This document shows positions 6,712 through 14,762 of a stretch of 35,287 nucleotides of DNA, piece by piece. Every line of letters starts with the position of its first letter. Positions within the stretch are counted from its first letter, which is position 1. The stretch spans positions 1-35,287 of the forward strand of contig NCGL01000054.1 of the NCBI GenBank assembly GCA_002256935.1. Direction: 5' to 3'. Below the pieces are notes generated by a model. That model was given only the letters and a program-made list of their open reading frames with translations, was not told where the DNA came from and did no database searches. Source of the DNA: Bdellovibrio sp. 28-41-41 (GTDB lineage Bacteria; Bdellovibrionota; Bdellovibrionia; Bdellovibrionales; Bdellovibrionaceae). A program made the position numbers and the translations under genes.

Positions 6712-8648
6712 TTTTTTCGTTCAGGGTAGATCAGCATATACGGTCGACGAATCAACGTTTTACCCGTCCATCGCATCAATTTCAACAAAGAGCCTCTAGA
6801 TCCCTCAGACGCAGCCAGAGCTAGTGTCAGGGACAATGAGAATGCGACGATCAAGTTACAAAACCCGATCAAAACAAGACCGCTAATCGCGTTGGCAAAT
6901 TCAAAAACAGAATATTCCGTTTGATCTAGCATAATCGGCAACGAAGAAGAAAATGCACCCGAAGCCAGTGTGACGTGACGAGCTTCCAATGGAATTCCGA
7001 AAAATTTTAGTAACTGAGGTACTAGACCTAACAACAAACCAAGGGAAATATTGGCGGCCAAAGCATTACTGTTCTCGCGAATAAATTCTGAAATACTTAA
7101 CGCCGCTTTCTTTCCAACCAGGGCCGACAACTTAGTATTGTGACGAAGCCGAGTCGGCAAACTAGTCACGATACAGAAATTCTCAAACCAACCAGCGATC
7201 AAACTAGATAAAAACAGCAGTACGCCAGTAAAGCAGGCGAATAGAACTGAGGGTCCCAGTAAATGAGTCGACGCGAATACAGATTGAGCTTCTTCTAAAC
7301 TCATCATTGGGTGTCCCATCTTTTGAAAGGCGAGCGAGGCAAAAAAACAGATAGGAACTACAGCGGCAATATTACCTATTACGGCGACAATTTGCGCGCG
7401 CAAAATATAAAATATGGAAAGACCACTTTCGCGAGTTGATGTCTCGAGAGTCTTTGCAAGAAAAGCTGCAGTCGTCGATGGTTGCTTGGTCGCCAGAGTA
7501 AAACCGGCCAGCTGAATGGCCAAGAAGCTGCATGAATAATTAACGGACTCAGTAAGGCCTTTTAAAAATCCAGAAAGACCTAAAAAAGATAATAGATGTT
7601 TAATAAATACGGTCATAGATGTGACCATACCGCCGCCCAGTGCTGACAAAAACATCGTCCTTACGTCATCCCATGTTTTAGCAAGGTAGTGTTCACCAAC
7701 GACTGAATTCCCCTGAACCACTCGCTTTGCTAGTAACTCCAAATTCGTTGCCAAGAATCCTTTAATACCGCGGCTTTCATATACATCTCGCACTAATTCC
7801 GAAAAGAACAGCCGACTGGCTAGAGCCGTCGATCGTTTTTCATCAAGGAAATGAGTCAGCAACTTCAAACGTTTTATTCGCTTATGCTGAATCTGCAATG
7901 TATAAACGATTTCAATTTCAACGCCCATCTTGCCTAGATTGTCTTGAATATGATTAGTGACCTTTTCTAACTCATTGATAGATTCATTCAATTGAAGCAC
8001 GTTCAAAGATTCGTTCGCACCGGCAAAATCAAATAAAATTCTTTTTGAAATTCGCTCTGCATTTTCCCAGTTAGAAAAACCACGCTTAAATAATTTATTA
8101 GATAGAAGCAATGAGCTGTTTGCCAATTGGATGCTTGTTCTAATCAATGATTCTACCAGAGCTGAACGGATAGTTTTATAGTCTGACCTATCTCTAAATA
8201 CCTCCACAATGAATTCACTAATTGTATCTTCATCGATGGCATCGATCATCACGATTTCATTATCAGAATCAAATGTGTTTTTTAAAATAGATGCCAAATC
8301 GTTTTGAAACAAACCATCCGGTAGTATCTTATCTTGAAGCCGATTAAAAAAATCTTGAAAGAAACTCGCTTCGTCGGGAAGTCCAGCGCTGGATAGTTGA
8401 TGTGAAGTTAGCAAATCGACAATCACTTGTCGCAAATTTGATTCGACACTATCTCGCCACTCAGGATTCGCTTTAAGCTGAACAATAATAAATTTCAAAC
8501 GAGTTGTGTAGATTTTCTCCCAATTGATTTCTTTCTCATCACCAGAACGAGAACGCTGAAACCAATATAGCAACCGTGATAACCACTTAGCGCGCCCTTG
8601 CGGTCCTAAATCACTTTTCTCAGATAATATGGCGCTCAGTAATTCCAA
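6699..8648 (-). CDS. SpecificRecomb (COG4389) family membrane protein
   Basis: This 649-aa protein resembles the family annotated as site-specific recombinase (PF10136), although members look like integral membrane proteins and have no recombinase catalytic signature. The best visible match is the block near residues 325-400: GEHYLAKTWDDVRTMFLSA, GGGMVTSMTVFIKH, then VNYSCSFLAIQLAGFTLATK and QPS.TAAFLAK. The N-terminal half is soluble and helical; the C-terminal half has about six or seven membrane segments. The start is TTG with GAGG seven bases before it. It sits between the histone-fold gene and the TIGR02530-like gene, inside the flagellar operon, which is not a usual place for the family. 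The molecular function is unknown; do not read the family name as recombinase activity. Confidence 0.85.
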   Translation of the reverse strand: MELLSAILSEKSDLGPQGRAKWLSRLLYWFQRSRSGDEKEINWEKIYTTRLKFIIVQLKANPEWRDSVESNLRQVIVDLLTSHQLSSAGLPDEASFFQDFFNRLQDKILPDGLFQNDLASILKNTFDSDNEIVMIDAIDEDTISEFIVEVFRDRSDYKTIRSALVESLIRTSIQLANSSLLLSNKLFKRGFSNWENAERISKRILFDFAGANESLNVLQLNESINELEKVTNHIQDNLGKMGVEIEIVYTLQIQHKRIKRLKLLTHFLDEKRSTALASRLFFSELVRDVYESRGIKGFLATNLELLAKRVVQGNSVVGEHYLAKTWDDVRTMFLSALGGGMVTSMTVFIKHLLSFLGLSGFLKGLTESVNYSCSFLAIQLAGFTLATKQPSTTAAFLAKTLETSTRESGLSIFYILRAQIVAVIGNIAAVVPICFFASLAFQKMGHPMMSLEEAQSVFASTHLLGPSVLFACFTGVLLFLSSLIAGWFENFCIVTSLPTRLRHNTKLSALVGKKAALSISEFIRENSNALAANISLGLLLGLVPQLLKFFGIPLEARHVTLASGAFSSSLPIMLDQTEYSVFEFANAISGLVLIGFCNLIVAFSLSLTLALAASEGSRGSLLKLMRWTGKTLIRRPYMLIYPERKKKKS

Positions 8649-8750
8649 ATAAACCTCAAGACAAATAGGAGTGAAAGATAGCCATAGTATATCGGCAGAC
8701 TAATGAACACTAAAAAAAATAACTATTTTATGAGAAATAACAGATTTTAG

Positions 8751-9233
8751 CTAAACTTTCATGTCTTTGTCTTGAATTGTTTTTCGTCCATCAGCTTGGG
8801 CATGCTTAATAGCTTGATCGCAGAAATAACGAATTCGATGGGACAAAATATCCATGATCTCGTCAGACACATTCATATCGGCCTGAGACTTAATATAAGC
8901 TTTTACTTTTGACACAACGACAAGAATTTCATTTTCATCTTTTTTGCCTACAGCAGACGACGACGTGCTCGATGAAGCAATAATTCGCCGCTGACCACCA
9001 GCTGAAACTGCGACGTCTGCAGACTTTTCATATTCGGCTAGAGTTGGAGATCTTTTTTCAACAGCCGCCGCGTCACGATGTTTCGCGCCGGGAACATGAC
9101 GTTCCCAGCATTGAACGGAACAGAACACGTAGCCAGTTCTAGAGCCGGTACACGTGGAAACACTGCACTCGTAATATTTCGTATTAAATCCGATCTCTTT
9201 TTTACAACTGCTGCATGGTTTCCAGTGGTTCAT
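8751..9233 (-). CDS. Zinc-finger protein with C-terminal histone fold
   Basis: A two-part 160-aa protein. Residues 7-52 hold eight regularly spaced Cys/His: C7, C10, C23, C28, C38, C42, H46 and H52, a cross-brace pattern able to bind two zinc ions. A disordered Ser/Ala-rich linker follows (about 55-100). Residues 102-160 (EILVVVSKVKAYIKS...DEIMDILS...DGRKTIQDKD) look like the compact bacterial histone fold known from Bdellovibrio (Bd0055-type): short helix, loop, long central helix, then a GRKT loop with the histone R-x-T pair and a short last helix. Zinc-finger (ZZ) histones are a described prokaryotic class. The gene begins 8 bp after flgD, with its AGGA ribosome site touching the flgD stop, so it is co-translated with hook genes. 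DNA binding is inferred. Confidence 0.82.
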   Translation of the reverse strand: MNHWKPCSSCKKEIGFNTKYYECSVSTCTGSRTGYVFCSVQCWERHVPGAKHRDAAAVEKRSPTLAEYEKSADVAVSAGGQRRIIASSSTSSSAVGKKDENEILVVVSKVKAYIKSQADMNVSDEIMDILSHRIRYFCDQAIKHAQADGRKTIQDKDMKV

Positions 9234-9241
9234 TCAATGTC

Positions 9242-10225
9242 CTAATTTGTTTCTTTAGACAGCTTGCTCATCATTTCATTAGACAAGCCCACCGTATCTA
9301 ACAACTTACTTCGTTGAGGCGCGGGAGGCGCCCCTTGAACTTCTTTTTTAGGTTGAGCGGACTTAGTCGTTTGCTGCGCTGGCGCCGTTGAAGCGCCATT
9401 CGCGCTTGCTGGCGGAGTCATCGTTAAACCTGGCATCGCTGGAAGACCCGGCATTCCCGGAGGAAGTTGAGGTCCACCTGGAGCTGCGCCAGCACCTGGT
9501 TGAGGCGCTGTCGGCATCGCTTGAAGCTCAGGATTAATTTCGCTGGCTCGTGCGGGAACATTCATCAATGAAGGGTCCACGATTTTCTTAACGTCACGTA
9601 GACGAATTGCTTGATTGCCAATCAATAGAACTGGTCCTTCCGGAGCATAGTTTACACCGGTGATCTGTCCTTCAAATTCTGTTTTGATGGCCATCTTAGT
9701 TCCTTGTTCATTTTTCGCTTCGATGAAAAACTGATACTCGCCTGCGGGCGCTGCATTACCTTTTTCATCTTGGCCGTTCCAAGGTAGACGATTTTCGCCT
9801 TCTTTTAAGCCCGTTAATTTATATGTTTTAATTACTTCGCCGTCGGCATTTCGGACGCGAATATCTGCTTCCTTCGCTTTCATTGGCAAATTGAAAACAA
9901 AATCGTGAGATTTATCACCAGGGTTACGCAGAATTTTTGAAGAATCCCCCGCCACACCTTTACCTAGCAAGTTCAACACTTGGAACTGCTCAGCCGGCTT
10001 TTGACCGTTTTTCAGATCAGTCAATGTTGTATTCATATTTTGCATTTGCTCGAGTGACGAGAAGCTAGCTAACTGCGCGGCCATCTCGTGAGACTTTACG
10101 TTGTCGCCACCTAATTTTTTCAGATCACTATCTGTCAACTGCGCTTGCGAAGCCGTTGCCGAAGTTGGTTTGGTCTGAGTGGCGCCAAACGGATTAACAC
10201 CTAACTTTGAATTCATTACTGTCAT
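9242..10225 (-). CDS. flgD: Flagellar hook cap/scaffold protein FlgD, atypical N-terminus
   Basis: FlgD caps the growing hook and is needed for FlgE polymerisation. KSHEMAAQLASFSSLEQMQNMN (about residues 44-65) is the family's second N-terminal segment. FNLPMKAKEADIRVRNADGEVIKTY and ENRLPWNGQDEKGNAAPAGEYQFFIEA are the FlgD Ig/FlgD-tudor part, followed by GQITGVNY. The usual first core segment (D-x-FLKLL..Q..NQDP..P) is missing: the protein goes from KKLGGDNV directly to KSHEMAAQ. The C-terminal third (residues about 225-310) is Pro/Ala/Gln-rich and probably disordered, a lineage extension. It follows fliK with a 113-bp gap containing a hairpin, and precedes the zinc-finger/histone gene. Recognition is firm; functionality is uncertain. 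Confidence 0.9.
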   Translation of the reverse strand: MTVMNSKLGVNPFGATQTKPTSATASQAQLTDSDLKKLGGDNVKSHEMAAQLASFSSLEQMQNMNTTLTDLKNGQKPAEQFQVLNLLGKGVAGDSSKILRNPGDKSHDFVFNLPMKAKEADIRVRNADGEVIKTYKLTGLKEGENRLPWNGQDEKGNAAPAGEYQFFIEAKNEQGTKMAIKTEFEGQITGVNYAPEGPVLLIGNQAIRLRDVKKIVDPSLMNVPARASEINPELQAMPTAPQPGAGAAPGGPQLPPGMPGLPAMPGLTMTPPASANGASTAPAQQTTKSAQPKKEVQGAPPAPQRSKLLDTVGLSNEMMSKLSKETN

Positions 10226-10301
10226 AGGTACTCCTGTCTTTATTCTATCCTTGAATATTGAAAATTGAGACTAGACCGATTCATTTTCAGTCGAAAGTAG
10301 A

Positions 10302-10321
10302 GGCGAGAGTTTCCTCTCGCC
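10302..10321 (-). other. Perfect intercistronic hairpin between fliK and flgD
   Basis: On the minus strand an 8-bp perfect stem GGCGAGAG / CTCTCGCC closes on GAAA, a very stable GNRA tetraloop. No T-tract follows, so it looks more like a processing or stabilising element, or an attenuator, than a terminator. Confidence 0.55.
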
Positions 10322-10338
10322 CTTACGCTAGGCTAATA

Positions 10339-12273
10339 CTATGCGACTAAATTTAACGTTGAAGACTTTCCATTCGAACGACTAGTAGAGCTGACTTCCG
10401 TCGCTGGTGCTAGTGTTTCTGATTTTTTTGGTGCGTAACCTTTAGCTTTCGGTGGCTCAAATAGCCCCTCACGCCCAGGACGTCCCCCAAATTGATCTTG
10501 GAACTGATTCCAGAACTGTCGCGTATCGCGACTTTCCTGATTTTGGTTTTGGCCAAACTGATTATTGTTGCTTGCATGATTTTCAGTATTCGTACGTGCA
10601 ACGGTATCAATTTTTACCGAATCCAAAGAAATCTTTTGTTGAGAAAGACTTTCTCTTAAATCAGAAAGACTCGATTCTAACATTTTTTTAGTTTCTTTAT
10701 TCTCTGTGGCCATATGCAACTGAATCTTTCCATCTTTCAACTCAACACTGAGTTGAATTTCGCCAAGACCTTCCGGCGTCATTTTCACCTTCATCTCGCC
10801 ACCGCCCGCTTTCACCAAGTATTGAGCTTGTTGCATCACGTTTTGGACATTGCGATCTGTAGCTTCCGGACTAACCTGTGCGTTCGTTCCCGGTACTATA
10901 ACCGGAGTCGAATTTAAAGACGTCTCTTTCAGTTCAGTACCTGCACCAGACGTCTCTTTCAGTTCAGTACCTGCACCAATTGATGCCGCTAGCATAGCCT
11001 TCATGTCATCGCCATCAGCTTTCTTTCCAGAAACTTGAGTCTTATGAGATTCAGAACCACCGCCGCCACCTTTACTGAAAAAGTCGGATGAGCCACCCGA
11101 AGAATTCGACGAGTTGCCTAGCTTAGCTAGCATCGCCGTCGACACATCGGCCGGAGCATTAGTTAAAGATTCAAGATTGGCTAGTTGATTTGGCTTTGGA
11201 CCAACTGGCATTGAAGCTTTCGAGGCCTCCATACCAAATTTCGCATCCATCGGTGACATACCTTCTAGATCGCCTTTAGATTTCATTTTTGAAACCGCTA
11301 AGGCAGCGGCCGCACCCATCACCGCAGCATCTTTAGTGCTGAATGACTGATTGCCGTCTTCAGAAGCCATCACATTTGGATCTACTTTATACATATCGCC
11401 TGTACGCGGATCATATATAAATTCACGATTCTGATCCGTAGCAAGGTCGCCTGGGGTCAGTCCTGCCATCGTACTCTGCATTGTATTATCGGCCGAAATA
11501 TCTCGATATGAATCTATACCACTTCGTCCTCGGGCCGCCACTTGCGCTTTTGCCATAAGGTCACCCTGAATCGGAGTTGTAATTTGCGGATTCACTTGTG
11601 GCTGCCAAAAACTTTGGTTCATTTGATCCAAAGATTTTTGCAAAGCTTCTCGCTGAGTTTTGATTTTATCAAAACGCTCGCGGGTCAGCCCTATTGCGGC
11701 CACGCTTGGTGCCATACCGATATTAGATTCAGTCTGTCTTGTGTCGATAGTTTCTAGATCCTGAACCAAACTGCCATAAAGGTCTTTGACCTTAGACATC
11801 GATTCCTCATCTAAATTTAACTTATCAACCACACGATCTATGGATTGATCAGCCGGTAGAGAAAGTTCTTCGGGGCTGAGCTCACTGAATGCCTCCACTA
11901 TTCGAGTCGGAGGTATCTGAAATTCACTCTCTAACGAGTCCATGAATTTTTTAAGGCGTTCTTCTTTAGTATCCGCCTTCTTTGTCAGTTTGCTTTCACC
12001 GGATTCAGGTTTTTCTTCTGGATCATTTTTTACTTTCTTTTCCGTAACCTTTTTCTCGGCTACGTTTTTCTCTACCGAAGTGTCTTTAGTAACCACTTCT
12101 TTATTTTCGGGCTTCGGTAACTTCTCGCCTTGCACCTTAGCCTGCTTGTCATCCACTCTTCGTTCAAGCTCTTTGCTGAATCCTTTCTCGTCGACACGGT
12201 TTTCTTGTGAATTCATGCTGCTCGGCGCTTTCGCGTCTGGCTTTGGCATGAACGAAACCGGTTGAACGTTCAA
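10339..12273 (-). CDS. fliK: Flagellar hook-length control protein FliK
   Basis: FliK is exported during hook growth, measures hook length and switches the export gate to filament substrates. The 644-aa length, long charged and low-complexity N-terminal part, and C-terminal switch domain fit the family. The Flg_hook domain is near residues 478-555 (MKVKMTPEGLGEIQLSVELKDG, then KKMLESSLSDLRESL, then VKIDTV). A tandem copy of GAGTELKETS lies near residues 433-452. The gene follows the MotE-like gene with a 14-bp gap. Since FliK length scales with hook length, the long disordered ruler fits a long hook. The N-terminal half is not conserved enough to check. Confidence 0.92.
   Translation of the reverse strand: MNVQPVSFMPKPDAKAPSSMNSQENRVDEKGFSKELERRVDDKQAKVQGEKLPKPENKEVVTKDTSVEKNVAEKKVTEKKVKNDPEEKPESGESKLTKKADTKEERLKKFMDSLESEFQIPPTRIVEAFSELSPEELSLPADQSIDRVVDKLNLDEESMSKVKDLYGSLVQDLETIDTRQTESNIGMAPSVAAIGLTRERFDKIKTQREALQKSLDQMNQSFWQPQVNPQITTPIQGDLMAKAQVAARGRSGIDSYRDISADNTMQSTMAGLTPGDLATDQNREFIYDPRTGDMYKVDPNVMASEDGNQSFSTKDAAVMGAAAALAVSKMKSKGDLEGMSPMDAKFGMEASKASMPVGPKPNQLANLESLTNAPADVSTAMLAKLGNSSNSSGGSSDFFSKGGGGGSESHKTQVSGKKADGDDMKAMLAASIGAGTELKETSGAGTELKETSLNSTPVIVPGTNAQVSPEATDRNVQNVMQQAQYLVKAGGGEMKVKMTPEGLGEIQLSVELKDGKIQLHMATENKETKKMLESSLSDLRESLSQQKISLDSVKIDTVARTNTENHASNNNQFGQNQNQESRDTRQFWNQFQDQFGGRPGREGLFEPPKAKGYAPKKSETLAPATEVSSTSRSNGKSSTLNLVA
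10918..10977 (-). repeat. Perfect tandem 30-bp duplication inside fliK
   Basis: Two identical 30-bp units, 10918-10947 and 10948-10977, encode two copies of a ten-residue unit containing GAGTELKETS. DNA identity shows that it is recent. It adds ten residues to the FliK ruler. Confidence 0.93.
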
Positions 12274-12287
12274 TAGTCCTCCTTCCC

Positions 12288-13181
12288 TTAGGGTTTTGCT
12301 GTCTCAACAGGGGCCCCCTCTGGTTTAGTTTGATTGTTTGAATTTGTATTTGTATTTTTTGCTGCTGCTGGCTTTCGTGCGTAACCCGCAAATTTCTCTG
12401 ACAGGAGTTGGGCTTTGTCTGCCTTTAGCAAGTTAAGAATATCTGCCGCGCTTTTCTTTTTCATTTTCGTTAAAATATCTACAGCCAAGTCTTCATCTAG
12501 GCTTTCAAACACTTTTGCAGCCTGGGACGGTTTCATCTGGGTATAAACTTGTACCAATGTATCGATCTTGCCTTGATCTGCCTTTACACGTTCTTCTAGC
12601 TGAGCCGATATATCTTTTCTGATCTTTTGAATTTCTGCGATCTTTGTATCAAGTTCTGATTTTTGGGTTTGAATCTCTGCTTCCCAAGCTTTTAGTTCTT
12701 CTTCTTTTTGATCCAAAGCTTTCTTTCTATCCTTGAAATCCTTTACGAAATCAAAATCAATTCCCGAGTTATCTGCAGCCTTAGTCTCGCCTGCGGTCGA
12801 AGTTTCGCCCTTCGCATCAACCGACTTTTCTGCTTTAGATTTTTCTGCTACTGCCTTAGTCGATCCTTTTTCTACCGCTTTGTCTTCTGCCATTGCCGAT
12901 GTCACAAACGAAATGTTCACTGTGCTCATCCATTTTTCAACGCCTTCGCTATTTTCATAACCAAAATAAGCAACGCCGATTCCCAACATTGTAAAAACAA
13001 TCGCTACGGGCGAGAAACTATTTTTTCTGCGCACAGGAGACGGTTTAAATTTCTTTTTCATTTGGGGAGCTGAGCTTTGTTCTTTCAAAGGAAATTGAGC
13101 TTTCTTTCTATTAAAGCTAAGTGAATCACCTTCACCGGATTTTTTGAGCATCTGATCTAGATAACGTTCATGTACTCTCAT
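12288..13181 (-). CDS. MotE-like flagellar protein (MgtE N-domain)
   Basis: A 297-aa membrane-anchored protein. One membrane segment is at about residues 55-75 (FSPVAIVFTMLGIGVAYFGY) after a basic cytoplasmic tail. A Lys/Ala/Glu-rich disordered region, a coiled coil at about 148-207, and a helical MgtE N-type domain at about 215-268 (PSQAAKVFESLDEDLAVDILTKM) follow. This arrangement and the position between fliJ and fliK match MotE-like proteins, periplasmic partners of the motor described in several bacteria; it is also the slot often occupied by FliJ-linked genes. It overlaps the end of fliJ by 4 bp (ATGA). The product probably sits in the inner membrane with the coiled coil in the periplasm. 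Role by analogy. Confidence 0.82.
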   Translation of the reverse strand: MRVHERYLDQMLKKSGEGDSLSFNRKKAQFPLKEQSSAPQMKKKFKPSPVRRKNSFSPVAIVFTMLGIGVAYFGYENSEGVEKWMSTVNISFVTSAMAEDKAVEKGSTKAVAEKSKAEKSVDAKGETSTAGETKAADNSGIDFDFVKDFKDRKKALDQKEEELKAWEAEIQTQKSELDTKIAEIQKIRKDISAQLEERVKADQGKIDTLVQVYTQMKPSQAAKVFESLDEDLAVDILTKMKKKSAADILNLLKADKAQLLSEKFAGYARKPAAAKNTNTNSNNQTKPEGAPVETAKP

Positions 13182-13639
13182 TTTTTATTCCTGCTCGCAA
13201 ATCGCAAAATAGAAATCTCATCATTTTCTTTTTGCTCAATTTTATTGTTTTCTTCAACAAACTGTTGTTTCTTTTTTTCTTTGAACTTCTCTATTATTTT
13301 ATAATCTATCGCCTTCGATTTCAAAATTTCTCGTTTGGACTCGACTTCTTTTTCCCAACCGGTGATGACGTCCTTTTGTTTATCAATGCGTACGTCCTGA
13401 AGTTTTTGAAAACGGGAAGATTCTTCCAGAATACCGTTCTGCAAGGAATTCGGCACATTGCTACCCGTTTCCATTTCAAAACTTTTAACACGGGCTTTCT
13501 TTTTTTGATCGATCATGTATTGGAGTTTTTCGACTTCTTCGTTCAGGCGAACTAGAGCCGCTTGGAAATCAGTTTTAGCAAGATCCTCTTGAACTTTTCT
13601 GTGCTCAAGAACCTTCTGCATGCGAAAGTTAAATTTCAT
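13178..13639 (-). CDS. fliJ: Flagellar export chaperone/ATPase stalk FliJ
   Basis: FliJ is the coiled-coil stalk that inserts in the FliI hexamer and contacts FlhA. The 153-aa protein begins MKFNFRMQKVLEHRKVQED, the family start, and is coiled coil through most of its length, with a highly charged C-terminal part (KKKQQFVEENNKIEQKE). The gap to the preceding frame is 16 bp with only a weak AAAAG ribosome site, and the upstream gene here is the foreign module fused to FliI, not the normal FliI end. Length and position are normal. It overlaps the MotE-like gene by 4 bp. Confidence 0.9.
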   Translation of the reverse strand: MKFNFRMQKVLEHRKVQEDLAKTDFQAALVRLNEEVEKLQYMIDQKKKARVKSFEMETGSNVPNSLQNGILEESSRFQKLQDVRIDKQKDVITGWEKEVESKREILKSKAIDYKIIEKFKEKKKQQFVEENNKIEQKENDEISILRFASRNKK

Positions 13640-13655
13640 ATACTTTTAGTTTATA

Positions 13656-14762
13656 TTATTTTTTTGACGAGTTGTGAAAAAAACCAAGTTTATCTTTTTC
13701 TCTATACTTTCTACTTACCATTTTAAAAATATCATCAGAGGAAAGTCCTACTGATACACCATTTATATCTTTAAAGAGCGTCTTATCCTCGACCAGACTA
13801 GATGAAAGGTCGACGACTCCAGATCCAGTCTGGGTAGGGTTTTCAGGACTTACAGAAACAGGTTCAGCCGCAGAACCATCAGCCAACGAGCCACTTGAGC
13901 CATCGGAATATTTAATTATATTCCATTTTTTTCCATCGTATAAATTCTTATCTTTCAAAATTTTTGTAATCTTGCTTTGTGCAGACAGCGCTTTTTTGTT
14001 TAGCATTGTGTAAACAAAGTTAGTCAGCGATTTACTGATACCGGCTTTCAACATTGCTTCTTTTGAGTAAAGAGCTGACGTCGGATATTTTTTCCCTTCT
14101 AAATAGAAATAGTCATTCTTCGTGCTGTATTTTAATCCTTTGTATTGCGATGTTGAATCCAAAGATTTATAGAGCTGATTTAAACTATCGATCGATTTTT
14201 TATTACTGGAATATAACGCGTTTGTATTCAAAGGCACACCATGTGCATCCGCCGCAAACGTTCCCAAATCAGATCCATCTAAAGGAAATGCGGAGGTATC
14301 TTCCATTGTTTGGTACGAGCGAGTCGCCGCTTCCTGAAATGGAGCCTGAGTTTCGATGGCTTCGAGCCCCATTACCTGAAGAGTGTCTGAAGCCGTACAA
14401 ATATTATTGTGATATTCACTCAACGCGCCTCGATCACTACAGCCCTTAGGATCAGTGACCCCGGCGTCTTTCTGTTCAGTTACCACTTTCCCCAATAGAG
14501 TCTCTGCTTCGCTATGCAAATCGAGTCCCACCTGTTGGCTTTTGCCAACTGAAGAGAAGTTCATACCATGCGAAGACTGTGAATTGTTGAATAGACTATA
14601 ATCTGCTGAGGGCCCAGAGCCCATTTGGTTTTGCTGATTTACTTTGTTTACTTTTTCATTAACGATTTGCTCGGGTGTATAGGCAACATTGTTTGGCAAG
14701 GTCTGAGTCAAACCCAAAGATGGTAGTAAAATTAAAGTGACCAGAGCTGCATATTTTTTCAT
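13656..14762 (-). CDS. Candidate secreted protein starting inside the FliI frame
   Basis: If translated from its own ATG at 14762, this is a 368-aa protein with a clear signal peptide (KKY then AALVTLILLPSLGL, cleavage near LGLTQ). A weak ribosome site, GGGA about 10 bases upstream, is available. The mature part is rich in Ser, Asn and Thr; it has a KGCSDRGALSEYHNNICT loop with two Cys (about residues 110-128) and a Tyr/Lys-rich middle, and ends with polar sequence. I do not recognise it. The signal peptide would be pointless inside a FliI fusion, so separate translation is the more likely use. It sits where the FliI C-terminus should be, just before fliJ. Confidence 0.6.
   Translation of the reverse strand: MKKYAALVTLILLPSLGLTQTLPNNVAYTPEQIVNEKVNKVNQQNQMGSGPSADYSLFNNSQSSHGMNFSSVGKSQQVGLDLHSEAETLLGKVVTEQKDAGVTDPKGCSDRGALSEYHNNICTASDTLQVMGLEAIETQAPFQEAATRSYQTMEDTSAFPLDGSDLGTFAADAHGVPLNTNALYSSNKKSIDSLNQLYKSLDSTSQYKGLKYSTKNDYFYLEGKKYPTSALYSKEAMLKAGISKSLTNFVYTMLNKKALSAQSKITKILKDKNLYDGKKWNIIKYSDGSSGSLADGSAAEPVSVSPENPTQTGSGVVDLSSSLVEDKTLFKDINGVSVGLSSDDIFKMVSRKYREKDKLGFFHNSSKK

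Noticed and set aside
6699..8648. DNA recombinase from the family name
   Set aside because: No tyrosine or serine recombinase signature and many membrane helices; the family name is historical.
12708..13073. 121-aa ORF opposite the MotE-like gene
   Set aside because: Composition of an antisense frame (Phe/Cys/Arg-rich); the MotE-like frame has real domains.
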